Positions 22,946-31,469 are shown, counted from the stretch's first letter. The stretch: 43,904 nucleotides of DNA from CAVVSD01 sp963757125 (GCA_963757125.1 CAVWQP010000010.1:1-43904), one strand, 5' to 3'. Translations and numbers: made by a program. Notes: generated by a model not told the origin, from the sequence alone.

Positions 22946-23892
22946 ATCCTGCGGTCGTTCGCCAGTGCCCAGTAGAAGCGCCCGAGCGCGGTGAGCCGGC
23001 ACCCGGTGCCGTTGACGGCCGCGTAGTACATGTCCTCCTCGCCGACGGGCTCGACGAGCTTCACGCGGTTGCAGCGCTGCAGCGAGCGGAAGACGGCCTC
23101 GGCCTCGGCGTCGTGGGGCTCGGCGGTGCGCTCGTGGCGGGGCGACAGGGGCAGCTCGGCGTCCGGCGCGGCGAACCACTCGGGGAAGTGGCGCAGCACG
23201 TCGATGTCGACGGCCGGCCTCGCCTTTCGCAGCGAGAGCATCCGCGCGACGTGCGACTTGAACAGCGGTCGCTGGTCCCACGCGCCGAGGGCCTGGTCGA
23301 CGTAGGCGTAGACGCCGGCGACCGTGACGTGACCGAGGATGTCGGCGGCCCCGCCGGCCAGCGCGGCGCAGACGAGGGCCGTGAAGACGCCGCTCTCACC
23401 CTCTTCCATCGACACCTGCGACGCACGGCTCGCGGTCAGGATCGACAGCCCCTCGCGGAGCGCTGCGTGGGTGTTGTCCGCCGCCGGCACGGCGCCGAGC
23501 GAGCCGCTGTGGCAGCTGTCGACGATGATCACGATCTCCGCGACGTGCCGGGCGCGGTTCGCGTACGTCAGGACCTCCGTCAGCCAGACGCCCTCGTCGT
23601 AGGCGTCGGCGTCCGTCGTCACGAGATACCCGCCGAGGTCGTTCTCCGTGCCGTGCCCGGAGAAGTACAGGAGCGCCACGTCGGCCGGGTCGGCGAACAG
23701 CGACCTGATCCGCTCGCGCAGACACGAACGCGTGACGGTCTCGTCGTCGGACGTCAGCAGCATCGTGTCGAAGTTCAGCGAGCCGTCCTCGTCGCGGCTC
23801 AGCAGCCGCTCCATGGCTGTCGCGTCGTTCACGCAGCCCTGCAGCGGGGCCTCCGGGTAGTCGTCGATGCCCACGCACAGCGCACGTCGCAT
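22942..23892 (-). CDS. Caspase-like (C14) cysteine protease
   Basis: A 316-residue protease of the metacaspase/caspase superfamily that should cleave protein targets after a basic or acidic residue. The p20-type domain begins RRALCVGIDDYPEAPLQGCV, has strand-end DVALLYFSGHGTEND with catalytic His80 and VIIVDSCHSGSLG with catalytic Cys127, then SILTASRASQVS and GVFTALVCAAL. The last ~90 residues (VDIDVLRHFPEWF, LQRCNRVKLVEPVGEEDMYY, LGRFYWALANDRRI) form a separate region that could be a small recognition or winged domain. No signal peptide. ATG at 23892 begins the conserved fold; an alternative ATG at 23907 would add five residues. It lies between TIR-SIR2/nSTAND genes and two further proteases. 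Confidence 0.92.
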   Translation of the reverse strand: MRRALCVGIDDYPEAPLQGCVNDATAMERLLSRDEDGSLNFDTMLLTSDDETVTRSCLRERIRSLFADPADVALLYFSGHGTENDLGGYLVTTDADAYDEGVWLTEVLTYANRARHVAEIVIIVDSCHSGSLGAVPAADNTHAALREGLSILTASRASQVSMEEGESGVFTALVCAALAGGAADILGHVTVAGVYAYVDQALGAWDQRPLFKSHVARMLSLRKARPAVDIDVLRHFPEWFAAPDAELPLSPRHERTAEPHDAEAEAVFRSLQRCNRVKLVEPVGEEDMYYAAVNGTGCRLTALGRFYWALANDRRI

Positions 23893-24116
23893 GGGGGGAT
23901 GTTGCATGAACGGCGACCCAGGCCGCAACGCTCCGGAGCCGAATGATCAGTGGCTAGATAGTCAGGTCCGAAACGGCGAGAGCAGGTTCTGGTGAGAGTG
24001 AATCGATTGAACCTCTACAGACCAGTTCACCACAAACAGTTTTCCCCGTGGGATAGCCCGCAAGGATAGGGTCAAAACGTCGAGGCCAGAACTCCCGTCA
24101 TCACTCGGATGAGGAG

Positions 24117-24782
24117 ATGCACGCCGTGACCGCTGCCACCACCGCTACGGCGCACGCTCGTAGCGCACCCCGCATGGCGTTCGGCGCCGTGCTGCTGCTG
24201 GGATGGGTCGTTCTCACCGTCATCTGGGTGGCGAGCACGGTCACCTCGGGCAGCCTCCTGATCAAGGGCGTCATCGCGCTGGCGCTCATGACGCTGCTGG
24301 CGGCGATGGAGGGACTCGAGGTCTCGGTCATCGACCGCTGGCGCAACATCTATCCAGACCGCACGACGAAGGAACTGGCGGGGTGGCTCGCCGCGAGACA
24401 GCTGTTCGTCGCGTTGATCGTCACGACGGCCACGATTCTCGCCGATCGCCACAAGCTCACGTTGCCCGGCGTCGGTAGCACGACTGACCCGACGGCGACA
24501 AAGGTGTTCGCCATCGTGTGGACGGGCTTCACCGTGCTGTGGTTCGCCCAGATCCTTCCGAAGCACCTCGCCGCGACGAACCCGGACCGCTACCTCCGGC
24601 ACCTGCAGCGCACGTGCTTCCCCGTCGTCGACGCCGTGCGGGTCGTCGGGGTGTCACAGCCGGGCGAGTGGTCCGCGAAGGCGCTCGAGCGAGGGCTGGA
24701 CTGGCACGAGCCCGAGTCGGATCTGGAGGAGACCCCGCCGCGTCGCAAGGACTCGCTCGCAGAAGCCTGGCGCGCGCTCTGA
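24117..24782 (+). CDS. Membrane protein with ILPK motif (DUF21/CNNM-like)
   Basis: A 221-residue protein with about four membrane helices: FGAVLLLGWVVLTVIWVAST, LLIKGVIALALMTLLAAMEG, LAARQLFVALIVTTATILAD and VFAIVWTGFTVLWFAQILP. The stretch AQILPKHLAATNPDRYLRHL recalls the E-I-[IL]-P-K-x3-A-x-x-N-P element after the membrane part of DUF21/CNNM metal-ion proteins, though CBS and CorC domains are absent. The C-terminus is a soluble tail ending WRAL. ATG at 24117 follows GGAG at good spacing. It is divergent from the caspase gene and converges on the trypsin-like gene with no gap. Family assignment is tentative. Confidence 0.65.
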   Translation: MHAVTAATTATAHARSAPRMAFGAVLLLGWVVLTVIWVASTVTSGSLLIKGVIALALMTLLAAMEGLEVSVIDRWRNIYPDRTTKELAGWLAARQLFVALIVTTATILADRHKLTLPGVGSTTDPTATKVFAIVWTGFTVLWFAQILPKHLAATNPDRYLRHLQRTCFPVVDAVRVVGVSQPGEWSAKALERGLDWHEPESDLEETPPRRKDSLAEAWRAL

Positions 24783-25802
24783 TCAGCGGAACTCGACGCC
24801 CCCTGCCTTCAGCAGGGGGTCGTCGGCGAGCATCCAGAGCGGCACGGCGTAGTTGCCCACCTCGTACTTGCCGCCGAAGTGCAGGCCGATGACGAGGTTG
24901 GTCTCCAGGTCCACGAGCGGCGAGCCCGAGTTCCCGCCCAGCGTCGAGCAGTCGTGCTCGAGCGCCGACCGGGCCGTCGACCAGCCGACGGTGCGCCCGG
25001 GCTGCAGCCGCTTGACGTCGAACACGTCCTGGAAGATCCGCTCGATCGCATCGGCCTCGTTCCGGGTGGGATCCGACATCGGGTAGCCGACGAGGTAGAC
25101 GTCCCGGCCCAGGAGGTCAGGGGGCGCGGATGCCGCGACGGTCAGCGGATCGGGGAGCGGGCGGCCGTCCAGGGAGGCGCTCTCGACCCGCAGCAGCGCG
25201 AGATCGTGGTCGTCGTGGACGCCGATCGCCTCGGTGATCTCGAACTGCAGCGAGCTCGTGCTGTCCTGCTCGCGCACGAAGTCGATCCGGGAACGCATCC
25301 CGGGGCGGAACGTCCACGACCGGCGGCGGCCGCGCTTGCAGAACGTCTTCGCGACGTGCCGGTTGGTCATGAGCGTCGCCGGCGCCACGAGCGACGCCGT
25401 GCCCACCCACTCGTGATACGGATGGCCGTCCACCTCCACGCGACCGGCCCGTGCGATCACCTCGCGGATGCGCTCGCGCCGCCCGTTCAGGTGCGACCAC
25501 AGCGCGGGCGGGTCTCCGAAGTCGCCATCGCGCACGACGATCGCCGGGCGTCCCTCCTGCTGGACGATCGCCCGCAGCCCCAGCCGCTCGGCCTCGTCGA
25601 CGGCGTCGTCGCGGCCGGCGCGCACCTTGGCGAGGCCCGCGACGCCGTCCGCCAGGAGGCGGCCGCGCTCGCGGTCGGTCGGGTCCGCGGACACGCCCAT
25701 CGGCCGCAGCGGAGCGGTGAACCGCGCCGCCTGCACGCGTTCGGCGACCTCGTCCAGGTCGTCGAAGATCCGGCGGACGTCGACGACGACGTCGTCGCTC
25801 AT
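24783..25802 (-). CDS. Trypsin-like serine protease, no signal peptide
   Basis: A 339-residue protein. An N-terminal helical region (1-~120; RRIFDDLDEVAERVQAARFT, ERGRLLADGVAGLAKVRAGR) precedes a chymotrypsin-fold protease. The triad is visible: His149 in TNRHVAKTF, Asp200 in DDHDLALLRV and Ser292 in GGNSGSPLVD. There is no export signal, and the N-terminal region looks like an adaptor rather than a pro-peptide. ATG at 25802 overlaps the stop of the subtilisin-like gene (ATGA), so both proteases are made together. Intracellular trypsin-like proteases with N-terminal adaptor domains are known as effectors in bacterial conflict systems; that role is inferred here. Confidence 0.9.
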   Translation of the reverse strand: MSDDVVVDVRRIFDDLDEVAERVQAARFTAPLRPMGVSADPTDRERGRLLADGVAGLAKVRAGRDDAVDEAERLGLRAIVQQEGRPAIVVRDGDFGDPPALWSHLNGRRERIREVIARAGRVEVDGHPYHEWVGTASLVAPATLMTNRHVAKTFCKRGRRRSWTFRPGMRSRIDFVREQDSTSSLQFEITEAIGVHDDHDLALLRVESASLDGRPLPDPLTVAASAPPDLLGRDVYLVGYPMSDPTRNEADAIERIFQDVFDVKRLQPGRTVGWSTARSALEHDCSTLGGNSGSPLVDLETNLVIGLHFGGKYEVGNYAVPLWMLADDPLLKAGGVEFR

Positions 25803-26974
25803 CGCCGCGACATCCAGGTCGGACCTGCGCGCGTGCCCGGTTCCTGGGGCGCACGGACGAGCCCTGCGCCGACGTCGTCGCCCGCGATCTCGTCACAGGT
25901 CCCCGTGAGGCGCGCGCGGAGGAGCTCGACGTCGAGGTGCGAGGACGACGTCAGCAGCCGCTCCGCCCAGAGCGCCGCGACGCCCGCCACGTGCGGGACG
26001 GCCATGCTCGTACCGCTCATGAGCCGGACGCCTCCGCCCGGCGCCGCCGACACGATGTCGACGCCGGGGGCGACGAGGGTCGCGCCCGCGTTGGAGAAGT
26101 CCGCGACGGCGAGGGTGCCCGCATCGGCACGACCGACCGCGCCGACCGCGACGAATCCGTCCGACGCCGCCGGGGGCGCCGCCGCGATCGTGTAGGGCCG
26201 GTCGGCGCTCCGGCGGCTCTCGTTGCCGGTCGCGGCCACGACCAGCGCGGGCCGATGGGACGGCCCTCCCGTGGCCATGAGCTCGGCGAGCTTGCCGAAC
26301 TGCCGCAGGTTGTCGCGGTAGCCCTCGAGGGCCCGCGACGTCGCGGGCTCCGGCGCCATCCCCTCGTCGATGAGCCGCGCGACGAGGCCCGGGAAGTCGA
26401 GTCCGAGCGAGACGGACACGACGTGGGCCTCGGACTCCAGCGCCCACCACATCGCCTTCCACAACGCCGCCGTCGAGGCGCCGCCGTCGCTCACCACCTT
26501 GCCGACCAGCAACTCGTCGAGCCGCGTGGCGACGCCCGCGACCGTGCCCGCGCAGTGCGTTCCGTGCCCGTCGCGGTCGCCGTCGCCATCGCCGGTGAAG
26601 TCGCGCTGCGTGATCGGAACGTCCGCGAGCGCCGGGTGGGTCGCGTCGATGCCGGTGTCGAGCAGCGCGACGCGCACCCCCGCGCCCGAGAACGGGCTCT
26701 CCGGCGCGCCGACAGCCTCGATGCCCCACGACGGCTCGAGGCCGGCAGGGAGGACGCCGTCCCCGAGGGCCAGGGGCCGGACCAGCTTCATGGGCAGCAC
26801 GGGCGCGACGTCGGCGTCGGGCGCCCGGCGGGCATCGGCCACCTCCGAGGGCGAGAGCGACGCCACGGTCGGCTCCGACGCGACGAGCACGGCGCTCGCC
26901 GTCGAGCCGCCCGGTGCCCTCCTCGCCCTCCCGGTCGGCCGCACACTCAGGATGGTGTAGGCCTGCTCGTCCAC
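25799..26974 (-). CDS. Subtilisin-like (S8) serine protease, no signal peptide
   Basis: A 391-residue S8 peptidase. Catalytic residues are Asp106 in VALLDTGIDATHPAL, His137 in DGHGTHCAGTVAG and Ser323 in LMSGTSMAVPHVAGVAA, with oxyanion Asn251 in VVAATGNESR. The N-terminal ~80 residues contain SASAVLVAS-like strand and resemble an I9-type or adaptor region; no secretion signal is present, so the enzyme is likely cytoplasmic. The GTG at 26974 lies 50 bases from a divergent small gene, with a 10-bp palindrome just upstream. It is the first gene of a two-protease operon, with ATGA overlap to the trypsin-like gene. Confidence 0.92.
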   Translation of the reverse strand: MDEQAYTILSVRPTGRARRAPGGSTASAVLVASEPTVASLSPSEVADARRAPDADVAPVLPMKLVRPLALGDGVLPAGLEPSWGIEAVGAPESPFSGAGVRVALLDTGIDATHPALADVPITQRDFTGDGDGDRDGHGTHCAGTVAGVATRLDELLVGKVVSDGGASTAALWKAMWWALESEAHVVSVSLGLDFPGLVARLIDEGMAPEPATSRALEGYRDNLRQFGKLAELMATGGPSHRPALVVAATGNESRRSADRPYTIAAAPPAASDGFVAVGAVGRADAGTLAVADFSNAGATLVAPGVDIVSAAPGGGVRLMSGTSMAVPHVAGVAALWAERLLTSSSHLDVELLRARLTGTCDEIAGDDVGAGLVRAPQEPGTRAGPTWMSRR

Positions 26975-26978
26975 GGGA

Positions 26979-26988
26979 TCTCGCGAGA
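26979..26988. promoter_or_regulatory. Palindrome upstream of protease operon
   Basis: TCTCGCGAGA is a perfect 10-bp palindrome 4 bases before the S8 protease start. It lies inside a wider repeat, CGGGATC (26974-26980) and GATCCCG (27004-27010). It sits in the 49-base gap to the divergent 93-residue gene and might regulate either. Confidence 0.3.
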
Positions 26989-27023
26989 GGCGAGCCTACA
27001 TCCGATCCCGTAGGGTGCGGCGC

Positions 27024-27305
27024 ATGAGCGACGACGGCCTCGATGCCCTCTCCTCCGAGAAGCTGCACGACCTCGCGGTCTCACGTGCCAAGCGCCACTT
27101 CGACGTGAAGTTCTTCTGGCAGCTCGTCGAGACCCTGCCGGCGGCGGAGGCAGCGGTCGGCGACATGGACGCGGCCGAGACGAACGTCATCAAGCTGAGC
27201 GCGCACGTCGACGACGTCGCCGAGTCGGGGAAGGGCGAGGTCGGCGAGGCGATGCGGCCGTTCTACCTCGACTACCTGCGCCGCCACGACGTCAAGGCGC
27301 CGTAG
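27024..27305 (+). CDS. Small conserved actinobacterial protein
   Basis: A 93-residue soluble, helical and acidic protein: LSSEKLHDLAVSRAKRHFDV, FFWQLVETLPAAEAAVGDMD, NVIKLSAHVDDVAESGKGEV, AMRPFYLDYLRRH. I recall similar small proteins of unknown function in actinobacteria (an LHD-A-R-H-D-F-W pattern), but name no family. The ATG at 27024 is chosen; a GTG at 27015 would add three residues. It is divergent from the two-protease operon and separated by 49 bases, so a shared regulator is possible. Confidence 0.7.
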   Translation: MSDDGLDALSSEKLHDLAVSRAKRHFDVKFFWQLVETLPAAEAAVGDMDAAETNVIKLSAHVDDVAESGKGEVGEAMRPFYLDYLRRHDVKAP

Positions 27306-27379
27306 CGCGCGGCGAGCTCCTCCGGAATCCGGGTGAGGTTCGACTCGACGATGCGCACACGTCGCGGTTCGTCGTGCCC

Positions 27380-28885
27380 CTAGCCGTCGAAGTACATGGG
27401 GAACTCGTAGGGGTGCGGGCGGATCTTGACCCGGTCGGACTGGTCGCGCCGGAACTCGACGTACGCGCTGATCAGGTCGTCGGTGAACACTCCGCCGCGG
27501 GTGAGGAAGGCGTGGTCGGCCTCCAGCGCGTCGAGTGCCTCGTCGAGCGTGGCGGGGACGGTCGGGATGTCCGCGAGTCGCTCCGGCGGCAGCTCGTAGA
27601 GGTTGGTGTCCATCGGCTCGCCGGGGTCGAGCTCGCGCTCGATGCCGTCCAGGCCCGCCATGAGCATCGCCGGCAACGCGAGATACGGGTTGGCCAGGGG
27701 GTCGGGCGGGCGGAACTCCAGCCGCTTCGTCTTCGGTGACGCCGAGTACATCGGGATCCGCACGGCAGCCGATCGGTTGCGCTGCGAGTGCTTGAGCAGC
27801 ACCGGGGCCTCGTAGCCCGGGACCAGCCGGCGGTAGGAGTTCGTCGTCGGCGCGCAGAACGCCATGAGCGCCGGCGCGTGCTCGAGAAGGCCGGCCGCGT
27901 AGTGCAGCGCGAGCGGCGAGAGGAGCCCGTATCCGTCGGCGGCGTGCATGAGCGTTTCGCCGTCCTTCCACAGCGACTGGTGGACGTGCATCCCGGAGCC
28001 GTTCTCCTCGAAGATCGGCTTGGGCAGGAACGTCGCGGACTTGCCCGCCTGCTTGGCGGTGTTCTTCACGACGTACTTGTGCAGCTGCAGGGCGTCGGCC
28101 ATCTCCAGCAGCGGGAGGAAGCGCAGGTCGATCTCGCCCTGGCCCGGGCCCCCGACCTCGTGGTGGTGGCTCTCGGTCTCGATGCCGAGCGCCTCGAGGA
28201 CGATCACCATGCGCGCGCGCAGGTCGCTGAGGGTGTCGTTCGGCGGCGCGGGGAAGTAGCCCTCCTGCGAGCGGTTCGTGTAGCCCAGGGCGGAGAGCCC
28301 CTCGCCGCGGCGCTGGAACCCCTGCCCGGAGGTCCAGTGGCCCTCCTCGGAGTCGACCTCGTAGAACGCCGTGTTCGCCTGCTGGTCGAAGGCGACGTGG
28401 TCGAAGACGTAGAACTCCGCCTCGGGGCCGAAGTACGCCAGGTCCGCGATGCCGGTGGAGCGCAGGTGCTCCTCGGCCTTCATCGTCACGTAACGCGGGT
28501 CGCGCGAGTACGGCTCACGGACGATCGGGTCGAGCACGGTGCAGACGAGCGAGATCGTCGGCGCCTCGTAGAACGGATCGAGGATCGCGGTGGACGGGTC
28601 CGGCAGCAGCAGCATGTCGGACTCGTAGATCTCCTGGAAGCCGCGGATCGACGACCCGTCGAAGCCGATCCCGTCGGCGAGCGCCTCCTCGTCCAGACTC
28701 CTCAGCGCCATCCCCATGTGCTGCCACGTCCCGGGCAGGTCCGTGAACTTGAGGTCCACCATGCTCGCGCCGTGCAGCTCGGCGAGGGAGAGCACGTCGC
28801 TCGGCTCCGGCGCCCGGTCGCCTGCCAGCACACGGGCGCTGAGCGGTGCCGTGTGGTTGCCGTCCAACAGGTCAGCAAAGGCCAT
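27380..28885 (-). CDS. glnA: Glutamine synthetase, type I
   Basis: Makes glutamine from glutamate and ammonia with ATP, in a dodecamer. The 501-residue protein has the beta-grasp N-domain (LHGASMVDLKFTDLPGTWQH, DGIGFDGSSIRGFQEIYESD), the glutamate/metal motifs AYFGPEAEFYVFD and HHEVGGPGQGEID, and the ATP-binding KPIFEENGSGMHVHQSLWKD. The C-terminal NLYELP carries Tyr430, the usual adenylylation site, which places it in the regulated GSI-beta group. The ATG at 28885 follows GGAGAGAG. Adenylylation control is inferred from the Tyr alone; no GlnE or PII gene is in the window. Confidence 0.96.
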   Translation of the reverse strand: MAFADLLDGNHTAPLSARVLAGDRAPEPSDVLSLAELHGASMVDLKFTDLPGTWQHMGMALRSLDEEALADGIGFDGSSIRGFQEIYESDMLLLPDPSTAILDPFYEAPTISLVCTVLDPIVREPYSRDPRYVTMKAEEHLRSTGIADLAYFGPEAEFYVFDHVAFDQQANTAFYEVDSEEGHWTSGQGFQRRGEGLSALGYTNRSQEGYFPAPPNDTLSDLRARMVIVLEALGIETESHHHEVGGPGQGEIDLRFLPLLEMADALQLHKYVVKNTAKQAGKSATFLPKPIFEENGSGMHVHQSLWKDGETLMHAADGYGLLSPLALHYAAGLLEHAPALMAFCAPTTNSYRRLVPGYEAPVLLKHSQRNRSAAVRIPMYSASPKTKRLEFRPPDPLANPYLALPAMLMAGLDGIERELDPGEPMDTNLYELPPERLADIPTVPATLDEALDALEADHAFLTRGGVFTDDLISAYVEFRRDQSDRVKIRPHPYEFPMYFDG

Positions 28886-28968
28886 GCCTCTCTCCTCCTG
28901 TGGTCGCAGACCTGGCGATTGTCCCGCCGGGGAGGGCGGCGCGCCAGTCCTCCGCGCGAGGAGAGAGG

Positions 28969-29130
28969 TCAGTGGTGGCGCAGGCTCCCCGCGCCGGCGG
29001 GGGCCGGACGGAGGAGGAGGCTCGCGCGGACGAGGTCGAGCTGACGCGTGTGCGAGTCGCGCGCGGAGAACAGCCCACGGAGCTCGAACGACGGGGTCGC
29101 GCTGCGGATGGGTGCGGTGGCCGTGCTCAT
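28969..29130 (-). CDS. Small hypothetical ORF upstream of glutamine synthetase
   Basis: A 53-residue ORF (MSTATAPIRSATPSFELRGL...SLRHH) with a clear GGAGGA ribosome site 10 bases before the ATG at 29130. The middle is an amphipathic basic stretch (SARDSHTRQLDLVRASLLLR). It ends 83 bases before the glutamine synthetase start on the same strand. It could be a real small protein or a leader; there is no recognised family. Confidence 0.45.
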   Translation of the reverse strand: MSTATAPIRSATPSFELRGLFSARDSHTRQLDLVRASLLLRPAPAGAGSLRHH

Positions 29131-29235
29131 GGGACGAGTGTCCTCCCGCGCCGCGATCGGTAGGGGAGGGTCGACCCGCCGGAGGGGGTGCGGCTGACCC
29201 CCGGAGGAGTACCATCTGACACGGAGGCCTGGCTT

Positions 29236-29706
29236 ATGACCGCAGTGGTCATCGCGCTGTTGGTGACGGGCGCCGCCCTGCTGATCGCGGAGGCGCACGT
29301 GGCGAGCTATGGCCTTCTCGGTCTCGCAGGCGCCCTGGCGCTGGCCGGCGGTGCGGGCCTCGCGCTCGACGCCGGCGGCGTGAGCCTCTGGCTGGTTCTG
29401 GTGCTCGCTGCGGTGATGGCCGCCGGACTCGCGTCGCTCGGACTCGTCGCGACGCGCGCAGCGCTGCGGATGCGTCGGCGCAGAGCGCTGGGCGGCTCGC
29501 AGGGTCTCATCGGCCGCGTCGGCGTCGTTCGTCGCGAGCTGACCCCGGTCGGGGTCGTCGCCGTCATGGGCGAGCTGTGGCGCGCCCGGCCGGCGTGGAG
29601 CGAGATCGAGTCCGCACCCGTCGAGGGCGAGGACGTCATCGTGGAGCAGGTGCACGGGCTCACGCTGTGGGTCCGCCGCGCCGAGGAGTGGGAGGTGCAT
29701 CCGTGA
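29236..29706 (+). CDS. NfeD-family membrane protein
   Basis: A 156-residue protein with two or three membrane helices (VVIALLVTGAALLIAEAHVA, LLGLAGALALAGGAGLALD, LWLVLVLAAVMAAGLASLGL) and a C-terminal OB-fold typical of NfeD (GSQGLIGRVGVVRRELTPVG, VMGELWRARP, GEDVIVEQVHGLTLWVRR). NfeD proteins act with SPFH/stomatin proteins in membrane organisation, and such a gene follows with GTGA overlap. The ATG at 29236 is the first in frame with the membrane segment. Confidence 0.92.
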   Translation: MTAVVIALLVTGAALLIAEAHVASYGLLGLAGALALAGGAGLALDAGGVSLWLVLVLAAVMAAGLASLGLVATRAALRMRRRRALGGSQGLIGRVGVVRRELTPVGVVAVMGELWRARPAWSEIESAPVEGEDVIVEQVHGLTLWVRRAEEWEVHP

Positions 29707-30622
29707 GCGCCGTCGCAGCCGTCGTCATCGTCGTCGCTCTGCTCGGCGTCCTCGCGCTGACGGTCGCGGCGGCATCCGTCCGGATCCTGCGCGAGTACGA
29801 GCGCGCCGTCGTCTTCCGCCTCGGTCGACTTGTCGGCGAGAAGGGGCCCGGGCTCGTCCTCCTGATACCCGCCGTCGACCGGATGGTGCGCGTGGACCTT
29901 CGCACGGTCACGCTCGACATCCCGCCGCAGAGCGTCATCACGCGCGACAACGTCCCGGCCAAGGTCAACGCCGTGTGCTACTTCCGGGTCATCGACGCCG
30001 CGAGCGCGATCGTCGAGGTCGAGCGCTATCTCCAGGCCACCACCCAGATCGCCCAGACGACGATGCGCTCGGTGCTCGGCAAGGCCGACCTGGACATGCT
30101 GCTCTCGGAGCGTGAGCAGCTCAACGAGGCGGTGCAGCAGATCGTCGACGACCACACCGATCCGTGGGGCATCAAGGTCACGACCGTCGAGATCAAGGAC
30201 GTGGAGATCCCGACGGCGATGCAGCGCGCCATGGCGCTGGGCGCCGAGGCGGAGCGCGAGCGGCGGGCGAAGGTGATCCACGCCGAGGGTGAGTTCCAGG
30301 CCTCGCAGCGCCTGCGGGATGCAGCGGACATCATCTCGGACAACCCGGCGTCGCTGCAGCTGCGCTACCTGCAGACGCTGACGGAGATCGGCGGGATGAA
30401 CAACTCCACGGTCGTGTTTCCGCTGCCGCTCGACATCGTGCGGCCGTTCGTCACGCGCTGGGCTCGGTGGCGCGCGACGCGCCCGAGCCCGAAAAGGGCA
30501 CGAGGCTCGAGGACAGCCCGCAGTCCGAGCTCACCGAGCCCGCCGGTGCGGCGCTGCGCAACGGGGCGGATCAGTCGGTGACCGCGGGGAGTCTCGCGTC
30601 TCAGTCGATAGACGCGGGTTAG
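29703..30622 (+). pseudogene. Band-7/SPFH (slipin) protein, C-terminal frameshift
   Basis: A stomatin-like protein with one N-terminal membrane helix (VAAVVIVVALLGVLALTVAA) and the SPFH core: EYERAVVFRLGRLVGEKGPG, VRVDLRTVTLDIPPQSVITR, DNVPAKVNAVCYFRVIDAAS, LGKADLDMLLSEREQLNEAV and EAERERRAKVIHAEGEFQAS. After PLPLDIVRPFV the original frame becomes an Arg/Ser-rich tail ending at 30581. The other frame gives a plausible acidic tail (HALGSVARDAPEPEKGTRLE, then AGSLASQSIDAG) to the TAG at 30620-30622. A single missing base near 30449 would restore about 306 residues. The core is intact, so the protein may be functional either way. GTG start at 29703 overlaps the NfeD stop. Confidence 0.88.
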
Positions 30623-30669
30623 ATGCGAGTCGCGGGGCAACCGCGCCGGGGTGGCTGACCTCCGTCCGC

Positions 30670-31197
30670 TCACGACCAGGGGTCGCGGTACTCGATGCAG
30701 TCGATCTCCTGGCCGCTCGGGCCGAAGGCGGCGATGCGGAACATCGTCGCGTCGGGCTCGTGCACCGTGAGCGCGACGAAGGAGCCGGTCCGCTCGTCGA
30801 CGTGCAGCTCGTGCTCCTCGATCGCCGATGTCACGCGCAGGCGTGCGACGTCCGTGGTCACCACCCCCGCGGTGAACGCGATGTGCGTCCGAGGGTCGCC
30901 GACGGCAGAGCCGGACGTGCCCGTCAGCATCGCGATCGGCCGCCCGTCGCCCGGGCGCGGCTCGTCCGGCGGCTGGGGCCACAGATCGCCGTTGCCCCAC
31001 TCCTCGGCCCAGCGATCAGCGCGCCGCACGAAGACCAACGTGTCCGAGTAGAAGCCGCGCTGGCTCGACCGCTGGAGGCGGAGGACCGCGCCGATGTCAC
31101 CGACGCGGTCCCGCGCGACCGGCGCCCACTGCTTGCGCGGCCACTCCGCGGGAGGGGGTGCCAGCGCGGGCAGGTCGAGCAGGTCGCCGAGGTTCAT
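30670..31197 (-). CDS. Hypothetical protein
   Basis: A 175-residue soluble protein: MNLGDLLDLPALAPPPAEWP, RLQRSSQRGFYSDTLVFVRR, WPQPPDEPRPGDGRPIAMLT and FRIAAFGPSGQEIDCIEYRD near the C-terminus. It has a mostly beta character with no signal peptide, and I do not recognise the family. The ATG at 31197 overlaps the stop of a broken SARP-like fragment upstream, which may mean that the two were once one transcription unit. Converges on the SPFH gene with a 47-base gap. Confidence 0.7.
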   Translation of the reverse strand: MNLGDLLDLPALAPPPAEWPRKQWAPVARDRVGDIGAVLRLQRSSQRGFYSDTLVFVRRADRWAEEWGNGDLWPQPPDEPRPGDGRPIAMLTGTSGSAVGDPRTHIAFTAGVVTTDVARLRVTSAIEEHELHVDERTGSFVALTVHEPDATMFRIAAFGPSGQEIDCIEYRDPWS

Positions 31198-31452
31198 CGC
31201 GTCCAGCCAACCACAGCGCGTCGGTTCGAGACGTACGCCTGGAGGCTGGCGAGCGCGCTGGGCGGCGGGTCGTCCTCCCAGACGGCGTCGACGAGCCGCA
31301 CGGTGCCAGACGACGCGGCCGCGCTCGAGGAGCAGCAGGCCAGCGCGGCGCGCTGCTTGGATGATCCGAGGTCGACCGGTTCCCGCGCGCCGGGACGCAG
31401 CACGGTGAGGCCCCGGCAGGCGGTACCGCAGCTCGTCTGTCGTTCCTGCCAT
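31194..31452 (-). pseudogene. Fragment of SARP-type winged-helix regulator
   Basis: About 85 residues of an OmpR/SARP DNA-binding domain spread over alternating frames. The pieces are AGTTDELRYRLPG, RPGAREPVDLGSSKQRAALA, LLLERGRVV and GTVRLVDAVWEDDPPPSALA, then SLQAYVSNRRAVVGWTR and a stop at 31194. This is the familiar SARP order (LG..QRA-LA-LLL..GRVV - LVD.W.DDPP..A...LQ.YVS.LR). The normal downstream BTAD is absent, and at least three frame changes occur in 260 bases. It is therefore a remnant or a badly read copy. ATG at 31452; its stop overlaps the next gene's ATG. Confidence 0.65.
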
Positions 31453-31469
31453 CCCGTCGCGTCCGTGGC

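Noticed and set aside
24117..24782. Gasdermin-like pore protein as the target of the neighbouring proteases
   Set aside because: The protein is a multi-helix membrane protein with an ILPK element, not the single-domain beta-rich gasdermin fold with a short inhibitory tail.
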